This document shows positions 8,781-18,149 of a stretch of DNA of 64,000 nucleotides, piece after piece. Made by a program: the position numbers and the translations under genes. Origin of the DNA: Paenibacillus lupini (lineage in GTDB: Bacteria; Bacillota; Bacilli; Paenibacillales; Paenibacillaceae); contig NZ_JAASRW010000003.1 in assembly GCF_011761355.1 (NCBI RefSeq), positions 643,188 through 707,187 of the forward strand, in the 5' to 3' direction. Each line of letters begins with the position of its first letter. Position 1 is the stretch's first letter. A model generated the notes under the pieces. That model made no database searches. It was not told the origin of the DNA and worked only from the letters and a program-made list of their open reading frames with translations.

Positions 8781-10094
8781 ATGAATCGCCGCCGCAATAC
8801 TGCTGCTATACTGTCAGCTTTATCACTGGGGCTTGGCCAGCTGTACAACAGGCAATTGATTAAAGGTCTTCTGCTGCTTATTACTGAAGCAATAGCACTT
8901 TTCTATTTCATTCCGCGTTTGGCACAAGATATTTGGGGCATTTGGACGCTTGGGGATACACCATCCAAGATGATGAAGGTTGGGAAGCTTTATAAGACGG
9001 TCCAAGGAGATCATTCGATCTTCCTCATGATTAACGGCCTTATTACGATTTTGCTGCTTGCACTTTTTATTGTCATTTACATTACGAATATTCGCGATGC
9101 GTATCGTACGGGTGAGAAGACGGATCAAGGTGGAAAGGCTGCGACCTTCCGAGAATCCATCAGCTATGTATGGGACCGCAAGTTCCCGCATTTGCTGCTG
9201 ACTATACCGGGACTCGGCGTATTATTCTTAACCATTATGCCGATTATCTTCATGATCCTGCTGTCTTTCACGAACTACTCATTGCCTCAACATATCCCGC
9301 CAGCTAAGTTGGTCGATTGGGTTGGTTTTAAGACGTTTAGTGATCTGCTGACGCTCAAGTCGTGGAGCAGAACATTCTTTGGCGTATTTACCTGGACGAT
9401 TATCTGGGCCATACTGGCGACGGTAACCTGCTATTTTGGCGGACTGCTCGTAGCTCTCTTGATTGAACAGAAGGATGTTAAGTTTAAAAAGCTATGGCGG
9501 ACGATCTTCATTCTGCCTTACGCCATTCCTCAGATGATCTCTCTGCTTGTCATGCGTAATCTGTTCAACGGCCAATTTGGTCCAATCAACCAATACCTAT
9601 CTTACTTTGGTTTTGGCAAGCTGCCTTGGCTGACGGACCCGACTATGGCGAAGGTAACTGCGATTCTCGTTAATATGTGGGTCGGCATTCCCGTATCCAT
9701 GGTCCTCATTCTTGGTGTCCTTACTGCGATTCCGAAAGATTTATATGAAGCGGCTGAAGTGGATGGCGCTTCAGGTTATCAGAAATTCCGTATCATAACG
9801 CTGCCGTTTGTTCTGTTTACGACAGCGCCGATTCTCATTACTCAATTCGCAGGTAACATCAATAACTTTAACCTGATCTTCCTGCTGACGAACGGCGAGC
9901 CGCTCAACGGCAAGTATCAATATGCGGGCAGTACAGATCTGCTTGTGACGTGGCTCTACAAACTGACGCTGAACAACAGCCAATTCAACATGGCTTCGGC
10001 GATCGGCATTATTATTTTCATCATTATCGCTACGTTCTCTATCATTAACTATCGCCGTACGAAGTCGTTCAAAGAGGAGGACATGATCCAATGA
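8781..10094 (+). CDS. mdxF: Maltodextrin-type ABC permease, MalF/MdxF-like
   Basis: Inner-membrane permease (437 residues) forming the translocation path with the MdxG-like partner. The N terminus has additional hydrophobic segments (about 10-45 and 85-110) before the six-helix permease core, as in MalF/MdxF. The EAA loop that contacts the ATPase is visible as AIPKDLYEAAEVDGASGYQK, followed by FRIITLPFVL. The site GGAAAGGAG precedes ATG 8781. It overlaps the next gene by 4 bp (ATGA), showing translational coupling. No ATPase gene is present in the locus. Confidence 0.87.
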   Translation: MNRRRNTAAILSALSLGLGQLYNRQLIKGLLLLITEAIALFYFIPRLAQDIWGIWTLGDTPSKMMKVGKLYKTVQGDHSIFLMINGLITILLLALFIVIYITNIRDAYRTGEKTDQGGKAATFRESISYVWDRKFPHLLLTIPGLGVLFLTIMPIIFMILLSFTNYSLPQHIPPAKLVDWVGFKTFSDLLTLKSWSRTFFGVFTWTIIWAILATVTCYFGGLLVALLIEQKDVKFKKLWRTIFILPYAIPQMISLLVMRNLFNGQFGPINQYLSYFGFGKLPWLTDPTMAKVTAILVNMWVGIPVSMVLILGVLTAIPKDLYEAAEVDGASGYQKFRIITLPFVLFTTAPILITQFAGNINNFNLIFLLTNGEPLNGKYQYAGSTDLLVTWLYKLTLNNSQFNMASAIGIIIFIIIATFSIINYRRTKSFKEEDMIQ

Positions 10095-10930
10095 AGTCTA
10101 GAGGCAGATATATTCGTCTGGCGCTCAGCTATGTGGTGCTTGCCTGTCTGGCAATCTGCTGCATTTATCCTGCGCTTTGGGTGCTGCTGTCATCACTCCG
10201 TCCAGGCACTTCGCTGTACAGCGATTCGTTTATTCCGAAGTCCTTCACCTTATCACATTACACGGAACTGTTTCATTCCAAGGTGTTTCTCTATGGCAGA
10301 TGGTATTTGAACACGCTGAAAATCGCGATCCTGTCGATGATCTTCTCGACGATCCTAGCGACGATTAGTATGTACGCACTGTCGCGCTTCCGGTTCAAGG
10401 GGCGGAAAACACTGCTGACAACGTTGCTCGTCCTTGGTATGTTCCCTGGCTTTATGAGCCTTGTACCGGTCTATATTTTCCTGCTTCAGCTTAACCTGCT
10501 TGATACACATACCGCGATTATCATCGTATACTCCGCAGGTTCTGTACTCGGTAACGGTTTTGTTATTAAAGGCTTCTTCGATACCATTCCACGCAGCCTT
10601 GATGAGTCGGCACGGATTGATGGAGCGAATCATTTGCAGATTTTTTACCGGATTATGCTGCCGCTTGCCCGACCGATTCTGATCTACGTGGCGCTGACGA
10701 CTTTTGCCGGAGCATGGGTAGACTTTATTTTCGCCCGGCTGGTGCTGCGTTCCAAAGAGAATTGGACACTTGCTGTCGGCATGTGGGATCTGGTCAGCTC
10801 GTATCAGAACTCGAATTTTACGATGTTCGCCGCAGGTGCCGTGTTAATTGCGGTTCCGATCACGCTGCTGTTTGTCTTCCTGCAGAAATTCCTAGTTCAG
10901 GGGCTTACCGCAGGCGCTTCGAAAGGATAA
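10091..10930 (+). CDS. mdxG: Maltodextrin-type ABC permease, MalG/MdxG-like
   Basis: Second permease of the transporter (279 residues, normal for MalG types). Six predicted membrane segments; the first is at about 10-32 and the EAA loop reads TIPRSLDESARIDGANHLQI followed by FYRIMLPLARPI. It starts inside the stop codon of the MdxF gene and is followed by a strong terminator, so the operon is mdxEFG. Energy probably comes from a shared MsmX-type ATPase encoded elsewhere, as is usual in Bacilli. Confidence 0.87.
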   Translation: MKSRGRYIRLALSYVVLACLAICCIYPALWVLLSSLRPGTSLYSDSFIPKSFTLSHYTELFHSKVFLYGRWYLNTLKIAILSMIFSTILATISMYALSRFRFKGRKTLLTTLLVLGMFPGFMSLVPVYIFLLQLNLLDTHTAIIIVYSAGSVLGNGFVIKGFFDTIPRSLDESARIDGANHLQIFYRIMLPLARPILIYVALTTFAGAWVDFIFARLVLRSKENWTLAVGMWDLVSSYQNSNFTMFAAGAVLIAVPITLLFVFLQKFLVQGLTAGASKG

Positions 10931-10970
10931 GGATAACCGGAGTAAGAGCTTCATATTGAAGTAGTTACTG

Positions 10971-10998
10971 ACCAGCCCTCTTAGAGGGCTGGTTTTTT
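10971..10998 (+). terminator. Terminator of the mdxEFG-like operon
   Basis: A 10-bp perfect stem (ACCAGCCCTC with GAGGGCTGGT), loop TTA and a six-T tail. Confidence 0.92.
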
Positions 10999-11052
10999 AG
11001 TTTGAGGAGAACTCCCTAAAGATCGAACTGAGTGGGGGGAAGCCTCGGGAGG

Positions 11053-11179
11053 TTGGATTACATCCAATCTAAATTTAATTGAATGCAGAACATGTGGGCT
11101 ATGTTGGATTCCCTCCAGTAACTAACGCCAACTTTGGCTTCTTCGCCTCCAATGAGCTGATTCTGCTGGATGATATCCA
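11053..11179. repeat. Array 4: degenerate phased palindromes
   Basis: The 417-bp gap between the mdxG terminator and the next gene has no coding potential that I can support. It holds three weak dyads of TGGAT...ATCCA type centred at 11060 (TTGGAT/ATCCAA), 11111 (TGGA/TCCA) and 11173 (TGGAT/ATCCA). Spacing is 51 and 62 bp, the same geometry as array 3 at 30328-30517. The stretch from 11053 is recognisably repeated from 11166 (period 113). It appears to be a decayed member of the same class. Confidence 0.5.
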
Positions 11180-11415
11180 ATGTAGCTTTTAGTTAGTAGG
11201 CCTGGCGCATCATTACGTTGTACAAAATACAGTTTGTGAGGGGAAGGGGACTTGGAGATGAGGTAGTGTGGACTAGTATAGACATGTGAGATTTATATAG
11301 ATTGGTGAAATTCAATCAGTGTGCAGAGATTGAATAGTGAAAAAATGCGGTAAACTAATTATCTATGGCATAATAAAAACATTGATATATTTGGTTGATG
11401 GGAGGGGGAGATACG

Positions 11416-11883
11416 ATGAATACAAAATCACTCAGGATTGCAACACTGGCTGTTCTGTTCATCAACCTGATTCTCATCTTTCTCGTGAATTTGTTTACGA
11501 TTGAAATGGAGCCAGGCAAAGGCATCTCGGGCAATGGGAATCCCGCGATTATTTTGTGGTTTATTGAGTTACCGGCGTATCTGCTTCTATTAATAGGAAT
11601 TGCTCTTATCGTACACCGTGAGCGATATCTGGAGCGCCGAAAAGGGATAGGGATTCCTCTCATGCTGCTCGCATTTTTGGCGGTATCGATCTTGCTTCAA
11701 ATAGATAATGCCTCACGAATCAAGGAACAAATTGACGGCCAAATTAATGAATTCGGTTGGTTAAATCAGTATACAAATACGATCTATATTAACTTCTACT
11801 CATTTCTTAGCGGCATTCTGCTAATGCTGTTTATTCAATCGGTTATCACCCTGATACGAATCCGGTCAAAAGAACGGATTTGA
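11416..11883 (+). CDS. Small membrane protein of unknown function
   Basis: A 155-residue protein with four predicted membrane segments (about 7-29, 44-64, 74-95 and 125-148), short loops and a basic C terminus (IRIRSKERI). No family was recognised. The start is ATG 11416 behind GGAGGGGGA; an upstream in-frame TTG/ATG would start before this site and is rejected. It is convergent with the YesN-type regulator gene, only 11 bp apart at their 3' ends and with no visible hairpin terminator between them. Confidence 0.7.
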   Translation: MNTKSLRIATLAVLFINLILIFLVNLFTIEMEPGKGISGNGNPAIILWFIELPAYLLLLIGIALIVHRERYLERRKGIGIPLMLLAFLAVSILLQIDNASRIKEQIDGQINEFGWLNQYTNTIYINFYSFLSGILLMLFIQSVITLIRIRSKERI

Positions 11884-11894
11884 ATACTTACGAT

Positions 11895-13496
11895 TCAAAT
11901 CCGGTACGCCGACGGACTAACGCCTGTTACTTTTTTGAACACGTTGCAGAAGTAGCCTTGATCCTCGTAACCAACTAGCTGCGAAATACGAGCGATCTTT
12001 AGTGTCGTCGTCCGGAGCAGCTCCTTCGACCGTTCGATACGCACCCGCGTGACATAATCGTTGTAGCTGACGCCAACAATGTTCTTAAACCGCTTCGAGA
12101 AATAGTTGGGATGGATATAGTATTTTTCGCTGACCCATTGCAGGGACAGGTCTTCGTTGTAATGCTGCTGCACATACAGCTGTACACTTTCGATAATATC
12201 ATCACAGGAGCGCTCGGCGCCGCTGTCGAGTACGCTGCTCAGCCGCTCAAGCTGCTGCTCGATAATCGCAATAATTTCGCGCCAGTCTGTAAAGCTTTCA
12301 AAGCTCGCGATTGGCGTACCGAGATTCCAGTTCGGCAGCTCGAAGGCCGTCTTGGCGGCATGTTTGCGGAGGATATGAATGATCTCGGTGTATAGATATT
12401 CCACGTGCTCATACCGTGCATCAGGCGACTCTGCGAGGGTATGGAACAGCTGGGCGGCATAATCGAGAAACTCGCGGTGCTGCCCAGCTTCCAGTAAGGC
12501 GGTTAAACCACGCTCCGCTTGGTTAAGCAGTGGAAATACCACCCCTGCGGGTGAATGGTTGACCGTATCCGTGTAGACGTTGCCGCCCCCGAATAGCAGC
12601 CGGTTCTGAAGCGCCTTTCTCGCCTCCATACAGGAGAGTCTAAGCAGTGTCAATTCTTCCTTCACACCACCGACACCAATGGATACGATAAGCCCGAGAT
12701 GCTGGCGAATCCAGCTGACTGTCTGCGTTAACGTTTCTATAATGATACCGAGATCGAGAGTGCTCTTTCGAGAAGCGAGGAATACAACAATCTCCTCCGA
12801 GTGGTAAGCATGCTTGAACGCAATGACTTCAATCGGGAGCGCAGCGAGCGCATTCTCAATACTATTCTGGACAGCGAACCGGGCAAGCGGCTCCTCGTTC
12901 TCCTTAAAGCGGGAAGTCTCATTACGATAGACGATCCGTACGGATACTCCTGCGAAGGAGCAGCTTCGAACGAGCTCGAAGGGGAGTCCGTCGAGGTGAG
13001 AGTCCTGCTCCGAGATTAGATGCGTAAGCTGAAAATCGAGCGGCTGCAAATGGCTCTGGCGGATCATTTCGTCCAGTGCATTCAGCTTGGAAAGATCCGC
13101 TTCCTGCTGCCGCTCTGCCCGCAGTTCATCCACCAAGCCGATAAGCAGCACATGCAGCTTCTCTTTGTCGATTGGCTTCAGCAAGTAGTCTTTCACATGA
13201 TACAGCAGTGCTTCGCGTACATATTCGAATTCATTGAAGCCGCTAATGATCACGAATTTCACATTCGGGAAGAGGATCCGGCCCTGGTTAATGAACTGGA
13301 GTCCATCCATACCGGGCATTCTCACATCCGTAAGGACGATATCTGGCTGGCAGTGGACCAGCTGAGACATCGCTTCAAACCCGTCGCCAGCTTCTCCGGC
13401 AAGCGTAAGGCCAAGCGTCTTCCAATCGATTTTGCGTATTAAACCTTCCCGCAGCAGCGGTTCGTCTTCCACAATAAGTACCTTCAACCGATTCAT
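11895..13496 (-). CDS. YesN-type response regulator, AraC output
   Basis: Response regulator of 533 residues. The N-terminal receiver has phosphoacceptor Asp57 in DIVLTDVRMPGMDG and acidic pocket residues in VEDEP; a long middle linker (about 125-425) follows; the C terminus (about 435-533) is an AraC-type double helix-turn-helix (YIHPNYFSKRFKNIVGVSYN ... IARISQLVGYEDQGYF). The partner kinase gene is directly upstream, its stop codon four bases before this ATG, with a GAGGGG stretch abutting the start, so translation is probably coupled. The likely target is the divergent operon at 15663-21437. Confidence 0.9.
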   Translation of the reverse strand: MNRLKVLIVEDEPLLREGLIRKIDWKTLGLTLAGEAGDGFEAMSQLVHCQPDIVLTDVRMPGMDGLQFINQGRILFPNVKFVIISGFNEFEYVREALLYHVKDYLLKPIDKEKLHVLLIGLVDELRAERQQEADLSKLNALDEMIRQSHLQPLDFQLTHLISEQDSHLDGLPFELVRSCSFAGVSVRIVYRNETSRFKENEEPLARFAVQNSIENALAALPIEVIAFKHAYHSEEIVVFLASRKSTLDLGIIIETLTQTVSWIRQHLGLIVSIGVGGVKEELTLLRLSCMEARKALQNRLLFGGGNVYTDTVNHSPAGVVFPLLNQAERGLTALLEAGQHREFLDYAAQLFHTLAESPDARYEHVEYLYTEIIHILRKHAAKTAFELPNWNLGTPIASFESFTDWREIIAIIEQQLERLSSVLDSGAERSCDDIIESVQLYVQQHYNEDLSLQWVSEKYYIHPNYFSKRFKNIVGVSYNDYVTRVRIERSKELLRTTTLKIARISQLVGYEDQGYFCNVFKKVTGVSPSAYRI

Positions 13497-13500
13497 CCCC

Positions 13501-15312
13501 TCATGCAGTCCGCTTCGGCAGCTCGAAATAAATCTTTGTGCCTGCACCTGGCTGACTGTAGATTTCTACCCGCGGGTCGCTTTCATAGTACAATTGAATG
13601 CGTTTGAATACATTCGCTAATCCGATCATGGTTCTGGGCGATGATTGCCTGGACACGATATCGTTCGGATTGCTCAATTTGCGGTGAAAAAGCTCAATCA
13701 TGGCAGGGTCCATACCAACCCCGTTATCCTCAATCATGAATTTCAAAGTAAATTCATCCACACTGCCAAGCGTGACACGAACTGTCTTTTTACCGACTTT
13801 TTGCTCCAAGCCATGAATGATGGCATTCTCGACCAAAGGCTGAATGAGAAACTTCGGAATAATGATGTCCTCAATGCCGGGTTCCACTTCAATCTCGTAT
13901 GCGAACTGATTGGCAAACCTGATCTGGTAGATGGACAAATATTGATTAAGGTGCGTAATCTCTTCCTGGACCGTTGCAAGACTGCCGCCGTTTAAGTTGT
14001 AGCGGAGCATGCTTCCGAGCGCGATACAAATAAAAGAGACTCGCTCGTCCCCGTCAATCGATGAAATGCTGTCGATCGTGCTTAACGTATTGTAGAGGAA
14101 ATGCGGATTTATCTGCGTTTGCAGCGCTTTAATCTCGGCTTCTTTCTTCAACAGCTCTGTCTCATACACTTTGGAGATCAGAGAGCTGATCTCAGCGGTC
14201 ATCTTATTGAAGCTATGCTGGATGGTAGACAGCTCGTCTTTGCCTTTTACCTCGATCGTAGCCCCAAAATCACCCATTTCAACCTGCTTCATCTTTTTGT
14301 TCAGCTCTTTCAGCGGGCGGGTAACGCCTGCGGCAATCAGAGAAGCGAGCAGCATTGCGGTAAGAAAGCTGATCATGGCGATGAAGATGAGCGTATGTCG
14401 GAAGGAGTTCACTTTCTTCAGCACCTGATCGAGCGGAATGCTGCCGATCACGATCCAGTCGCCGGCATTTACCGGTTCGTAAAAGCCAATATAAGTTTTA
14501 TTCTGGTTTTCGTAGCGGAAGTTAACGTAATCATTGGATTTTGTGGTCTGCTTGTAAGCTGCGAACAAAGGGCTTCCCGCAATGGACTTACCGATATCCT
14601 CTTTATTCTGCGTATAGATAATATGGCCGGAGCGGTCTGCGATGTAATACCTGCTGGCATCGCCCTTTTGCAGTCCAGGAAATATTTTATCCAGCACGCC
14701 GGGGTCGATATCAATCTTGATATAGCCGATTGGATGCTGGGCATTCATCGTAATGCGCTTGAGCAGCTGAATATAGCTGATTGATTTGACAGGCGTAACC
14801 GTTGTACTGATGGTCGTGTGCGAGACAGTCCAGAAGGGAAAGCCGTCCATCTGGAGCGCTTTATCAAACAGATTTGCCTGCTCCTCATCCAGAAGTGATT
14901 TGACGTTCCTATTGTAATAGTAGTAACTGGATATTTGCTGACTGTCCAAACCTAAACGGGTTATGGAAATAAACGAAATGAGAGGGTTTTGCAGCTTCTG
15001 AGAGGTAAGCCGGTTGCGATAATACTGTTCATTGTCGGTATTGGGAGGACCATCTAGAAACTTCTGCAGGGATGTATCGCTGAAATAGCTGTAGCCAATA
15101 TTGGAGATCGTCTTGAAATGGAGATCGAGCGTATCGACTGACTGCGTGGTCATCTTTTCAAGACCCTGCAGCGTGGAAGCTTCGAGCTCGCGGCTCATCA
15201 TGCGGTAATAGGAGTAGCCCATAATGAGCGCTGTAAGGCTGATGACGATGAAGAAGGAGAGAATCATTTTATTGCGGAACTGCATATTCAGGTTGAGGAA
15301 TCGAGACCACAT
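13501..15312 (-). CDS. YesM-type sensor histidine kinase
   Basis: Membrane sensor kinase of 603 residues. Membrane segments at about 17-36 and 300-325 enclose a large extracytoplasmic dCACHE-like sensor (YIADRSGHIIYTQNKEDIGK; YIGFYEPVNAGDWIVIGSIP), then HAMP (ELNKKMKQVEMGDFGATI), a His_kinase domain with phosphoacceptor in QTQINPHFLYN near residue 400, and an ATPase domain (LIQPLVENAIIHGLE; MIEDNGVGMD). Start: ATG 15312 is preferred because the sequence upstream of it is a hairpin repeat; an open extension to 15369 is judged non-coding. Pairs with the regulator at 11895. Confidence 0.88.
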   Translation of the reverse strand: MWSRFLNLNMQFRNKMILSFFIVISLTALIMGYSYYRMMSRELEASTLQGLEKMTTQSVDTLDLHFKTISNIGYSYFSDTSLQKFLDGPPNTDNEQYYRNRLTSQKLQNPLISFISITRLGLDSQQISSYYYYNRNVKSLLDEEQANLFDKALQMDGFPFWTVSHTTISTTVTPVKSISYIQLLKRITMNAQHPIGYIKIDIDPGVLDKIFPGLQKGDASRYYIADRSGHIIYTQNKEDIGKSIAGSPLFAAYKQTTKSNDYVNFRYENQNKTYIGFYEPVNAGDWIVIGSIPLDQVLKKVNSFRHTLIFIAMISFLTAMLLASLIAAGVTRPLKELNKKMKQVEMGDFGATIEVKGKDELSTIQHSFNKMTAEISSLISKVYETELLKKEAEIKALQTQINPHFLYNTLSTIDSISSIDGDERVSFICIALGSMLRYNLNGGSLATVQEEITHLNQYLSIYQIRFANQFAYEIEVEPGIEDIIIPKFLIQPLVENAIIHGLEQKVGKKTVRVTLGSVDEFTLKFMIEDNGVGMDPAMIELFHRKLSNPNDIVSRQSSPRTMIGLANVFKRIQLYYESDPRVEIYSQPGAGTKIYFELPKRTA

Positions 15313-15333
15313 GGAGCAAGCAACCCCCTGCAA

Positions 15334-15448
15334 TGAATTATCACCGCAATGGCCTCTTAAGGGCATCATGATGATTCATACTTCGAAAGCAACCTGCAAT
15401 GAATTATCACTACAATGTCCTCTTAAAGGACATTGTAGTGATAATTCA
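15334..15448. repeat. Tandem long hairpins upstream of the YesM gene
   Basis: Two tandem copies. The left one (15334-15378) is an imperfect palindrome; the right one has 22-bp perfect arms (15400-15421 and 15427-15448) around CTTAA. Each copy is followed by ATACTTCGAAAGCA. They lie in the 350-bp divergent region between the kinase and transporter genes, within the probable leader of the kinase mRNA. The tail links them to the hairpins upstream of acnA and of the regulator at 49783. Confidence 0.85.
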
Positions 15449-15593
15449 TACTTCGAAAGCACCCGCTTATGTAACCGCTAACTACGATTGTATTCGAGAT
15501 CCTCGGCCGTTTTCCTTTTTAAAATGAATGCTTTCGATATCCTGATTCTAAAGTTGCTTAAAATATTCCTAATAGGAGGTTAAGATATTACAT

Positions 15594-15607
15594 AGAAAGC
15601 GCTGTCA
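15594..15607. promoter_or_regulatory. CcpA cre-like site
   Basis: AGAAAGCGCTGTCA differs from TGAAAGCGCTTTCA at two positions, keeping the GCGC core. It lies about 55 bp before the transporter operon, where catabolite repression would be expected. Confidence 0.5.
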
Positions 15608-15662
15608 TTTTAGAACTATACTGGATTTGTAAATGCGATATCCATTCGAGGAGGGCATTCAA

Positions 15663-17114
15663 TTGAAGAACAAGCAGCGGTTTAGGACTTGGTCAAATTT
15701 GGCAATTGTTCTTGTCTTAATGCTAATGGCATCAGCTTGCAGTGGGGGTAATACCAACACGACAAACACTTCTGAACCGACGAATGAATCTTCCAGCACG
15801 AATGCAGCAAACAACGGGGCAGATAATGCGGAGGCAACGGCAGATAATACAGCCTCAAGCGGTGGTACCGTTGAAATTACAGTATGGGATCAGCCGAATC
15901 CGGACGACACGATGAAATCGATTAAAGAAGAGGTTTATGCAGATTTCGAAACCGCAAATCCAAACATTAAAGTAAAGCACGAATTGATGCCGCAAGGTAC
16001 AAATGACCGTGAAGTATTCGTAACCGCGATGGCAGGCGGCAATGGCCCGGATGCTTACCATTCGGCTCACTTTCCAATCATTGCGGACTGGGTAGGCCAA
16101 GGTCTTGCGCTTGACCTGTCGCCTTACTGGGACAGCTATGCAGACAAAGACAAATTCATTCCTTCCTCAATGGAAGCAGGCACAATTGATGGCAAAGTAT
16201 ACGGCATTCCCCACGATATGTATGTAACAGGTCTGTTCTGGAACAAGAAGATGTTCGAAGAAGCAGGACTTGATCGTGATACGCCTCCAGCGAACTGGGA
16301 TCAGCTGGTTGAATTCGGCAAAAAGCTGACGGATACAGGTAAGAAGCAATATGGAATTACGCTGCTTGGCATGGAATGGGCTGACTGGTGGTTTGAGTAT
16401 TATGTATGGCAGGCAGGCGGCGATCTGACGCATGTCAATGCGGACGGTACGGTTCAATTGGCATTTACGGAAGAGCCTTCTGTGACCGCGCTGCAATTCT
16501 ATAAAGATCTGAAATGGGTGCACAAAATTGTACAAAACAACGTTCTCCAAAGCTACCAGGATAACATGAATGATATTTTCCAGAGCCGCGCAGCGATGTC
16601 TAATGCAGCTTCCGGCGGGTTCGGCGATTATGTAGCACAAGGGATGGATTTGAACGACGTTGGTTTTGCACCATATCCGGTAGGTCCAGGCGGCAAAGGC
16701 CCAGGACAAATCGGCGGCTCTTACTGGATCATTAATCCGAAGACATCCAAAGAGAAGCAAGACGCAGCTTGGCAATACATCACCTACATTAACTCCAAAG
16801 AAGTGGCTGAGAAGTACCTTCAGTTCCAGCAAGACAATGGAATCTTCCCGAACCTGCTGTCTGTTCGCTCCGACGTCGATCCTTCTCAGTTTGCAAAAGA
16901 CATTTCACCTGAGCTTGTAGAGGCCGTGAACAAAGCAGCTTCCGACACGCATCTGGAGTACTTCTTGAAGGAACGTCTCACTCCATATGTCGTTAAAGCG
17001 GTTCAAAAGGCGCTTACAGACGAGAAATCCGATCCGAAGCAGCTACTCCAGGAAGCGCAGGATGCAGCGCAAAAAGAAGTTATCGATGCGTATAACGCAG
17101 CTGTGAAGAAATAA
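15663..17114 (+). CDS. Sugar ABC transporter, solute-binding lipoprotein
   Basis: Family 1 solute-binding lipoprotein (483 residues). Signal peptide with lipobox ASAC, then an Asn/Thr/Ser-rich linker, then ITVWDQPNPDD and GNGPDAYHSAHFPIIADWVG, typical of oligosaccharide-binding proteins. The start is TTG 15663: GAGGAGGG is seven bases before it, while the in-frame ATG 15633 lies upstream of that site. First gene of the operon binding protein, two permeases, dehydrogenase, galactonate dehydratase, so the ligand is probably a galacto-sugar or aldonate conjugate; specificity is inference. Confidence 0.87.
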   Translation: MKNKQRFRTWSNLAIVLVLMLMASACSGGNTNTTNTSEPTNESSSTNAANNGADNAEATADNTASSGGTVEITVWDQPNPDDTMKSIKEEVYADFETANPNIKVKHELMPQGTNDREVFVTAMAGGNGPDAYHSAHFPIIADWVGQGLALDLSPYWDSYADKDKFIPSSMEAGTIDGKVYGIPHDMYVTGLFWNKKMFEEAGLDRDTPPANWDQLVEFGKKLTDTGKKQYGITLLGMEWADWWFEYYVWQAGGDLTHVNADGTVQLAFTEEPSVTALQFYKDLKWVHKIVQNNVLQSYQDNMNDIFQSRAAMSNAASGGFGDYVAQGMDLNDVGFAPYPVGPGGKGPGQIGGSYWIINPKTSKEKQDAAWQYITYINSKEVAEKYLQFQQDNGIFPNLLSVRSDVDPSQFAKDISPELVEAVNKAASDTHLEYFLKERLTPYVVKAVQKALTDEKSDPKQLLQEAQDAAQKEVIDAYNAAVKK

Positions 17115-17128
17115 GAGGGCTTGAAGGA

Positions 17129-17176
17129 AGGCGGAGTTGATTAACGGGCATAAAGACGCCGTGTGCTGCTCCGCCT
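17129..17176 (+). promoter_or_regulatory. Intercistronic hairpin after the binding-protein gene
   Basis: AGGCGGAG pairs with CTCCGCCT across a partly self-paired loop (an ACGGGC...GCCGT segment); no T run. Same position in the operon as the hairpin after mdxE, suggesting mRNA stabilisation of the binding-protein message. Confidence 0.55.
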
Positions 17177-17203
17177 GCTATTTGGAAAGGAGGCGTCACA
17201 ACG

Positions 17204-18112
17204 TTGAAAGCAGCTATAGAAGGCCAGAAGCCTCAGGTGCAAGTGCGGGTTAAACCTCGGTTTAAGATCTCTTGGACAGCAGTCCTTTTCTTGACTCCTG
17301 CTATTGTATGTTTCCTGTTGTTCAAGTACTACCCGCTTCTTCAAGCCGTATATATGAGCTTCTTCGATTACAAGGTCATCAACCCGCCGGGCAATTTCGT
17401 CTGGCTGGATAACTATAAGTATTTAATCCATTCGACCGAGTTCTGGAATGCACTCCGAAATACATTTGTGTTCTTCTTTATCTATTTCATTCTCACGTTC
17501 TGGGTGCCAATTGTACAGGCGGTGCTCCTCAATGAGATCAAGTTCGCGAGCAAGACGCTGCGGTCCTTGTATCTGCTGCCAACGGCGGTTCCCGCAGTTG
17601 CCGGCTACCTGCTGTGGAAGTGGCTCTATAATCCGGATTACGGCTTATTGAACTACCTGCTTCATTTCATCGGACTTGGCCCGTATGGCTGGCTGAATGA
17701 TCCTTCCATGGCCAAGTGGTCGATCGTGCTGCCAGGCGTATTTGCAACGGGAATGGGGATGCTGATCTACTATTCCGCGCTGCAGGGCATTCCGAGCGAG
17801 AACATCGAAGCGGCGAAAATCGACGGTGCCGGACCTTGGCGCCGGATGCGCTCCATCGTGTTCCCAAGCCTCAAATTCGTTATCGGCATACAATTTATTT
17901 CGTTTATTTGCGGCGTCTTCTTAACCTTCGACCCTATGTATATCATGACGGGCGGCGGCCCGGCCAGCAGCACAAAAACACTCTCCATGCTTGTTTTTAA
18001 CAGCTCCTTTAAGGAGTTCCGCTTTGGGGTGGCAGGCTCGATCTCGTTTGTCATGTTTGTCATTATTGCAATCATTACTTATTTGCAAATCAAATTATCG
18101 AACAAGGATTAA
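17204..18112 (+). CDS. Sugar ABC transporter permease (MalF/UgpA-like)
   Basis: Permease of 302 residues with six predicted membrane segments (first about 25-50: VLFLTPAIVCFLLFKYYPLL). The EAA loop reads GIPSENIEAAKIDGAGPWRR followed by MRSIVFPSLK. Start TTG 17204 sits 10 bases after AGGAGG. Second gene of the operon and partner of the permease at 18150. The family imports di- and oligosaccharides or sugar acids. Confidence 0.9.
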   Translation: MKAAIEGQKPQVQVRVKPRFKISWTAVLFLTPAIVCFLLFKYYPLLQAVYMSFFDYKVINPPGNFVWLDNYKYLIHSTEFWNALRNTFVFFFIYFILTFWVPIVQAVLLNEIKFASKTLRSLYLLPTAVPAVAGYLLWKWLYNPDYGLLNYLLHFIGLGPYGWLNDPSMAKWSIVLPGVFATGMGMLIYYSALQGIPSENIEAAKIDGAGPWRRMRSIVFPSLKFVIGIQFISFICGVFLTFDPMYIMTGGGPASSTKTLSMLVFNSSFKEFRFGVAGSISFVMFVIIAIITYLQIKLSNKD

Positions 18113-18149
18113 TCGCTCTGGAATTTTGCTAAGCAGGAAGGAGCATTTC

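Noticed and set aside
15313..15369. N-terminal extension of the YesM kinase
   Set aside because: The extra codons translate the hairpin repeat and precede a good membrane-protein start at 15312.
17991..18149. Longer N terminus of the second permease in the galactonate operon
   Set aside because: It overlaps the upstream permease gene in another frame and lacks a ribosome site; AGGAAGGAG precedes ATG 18150.
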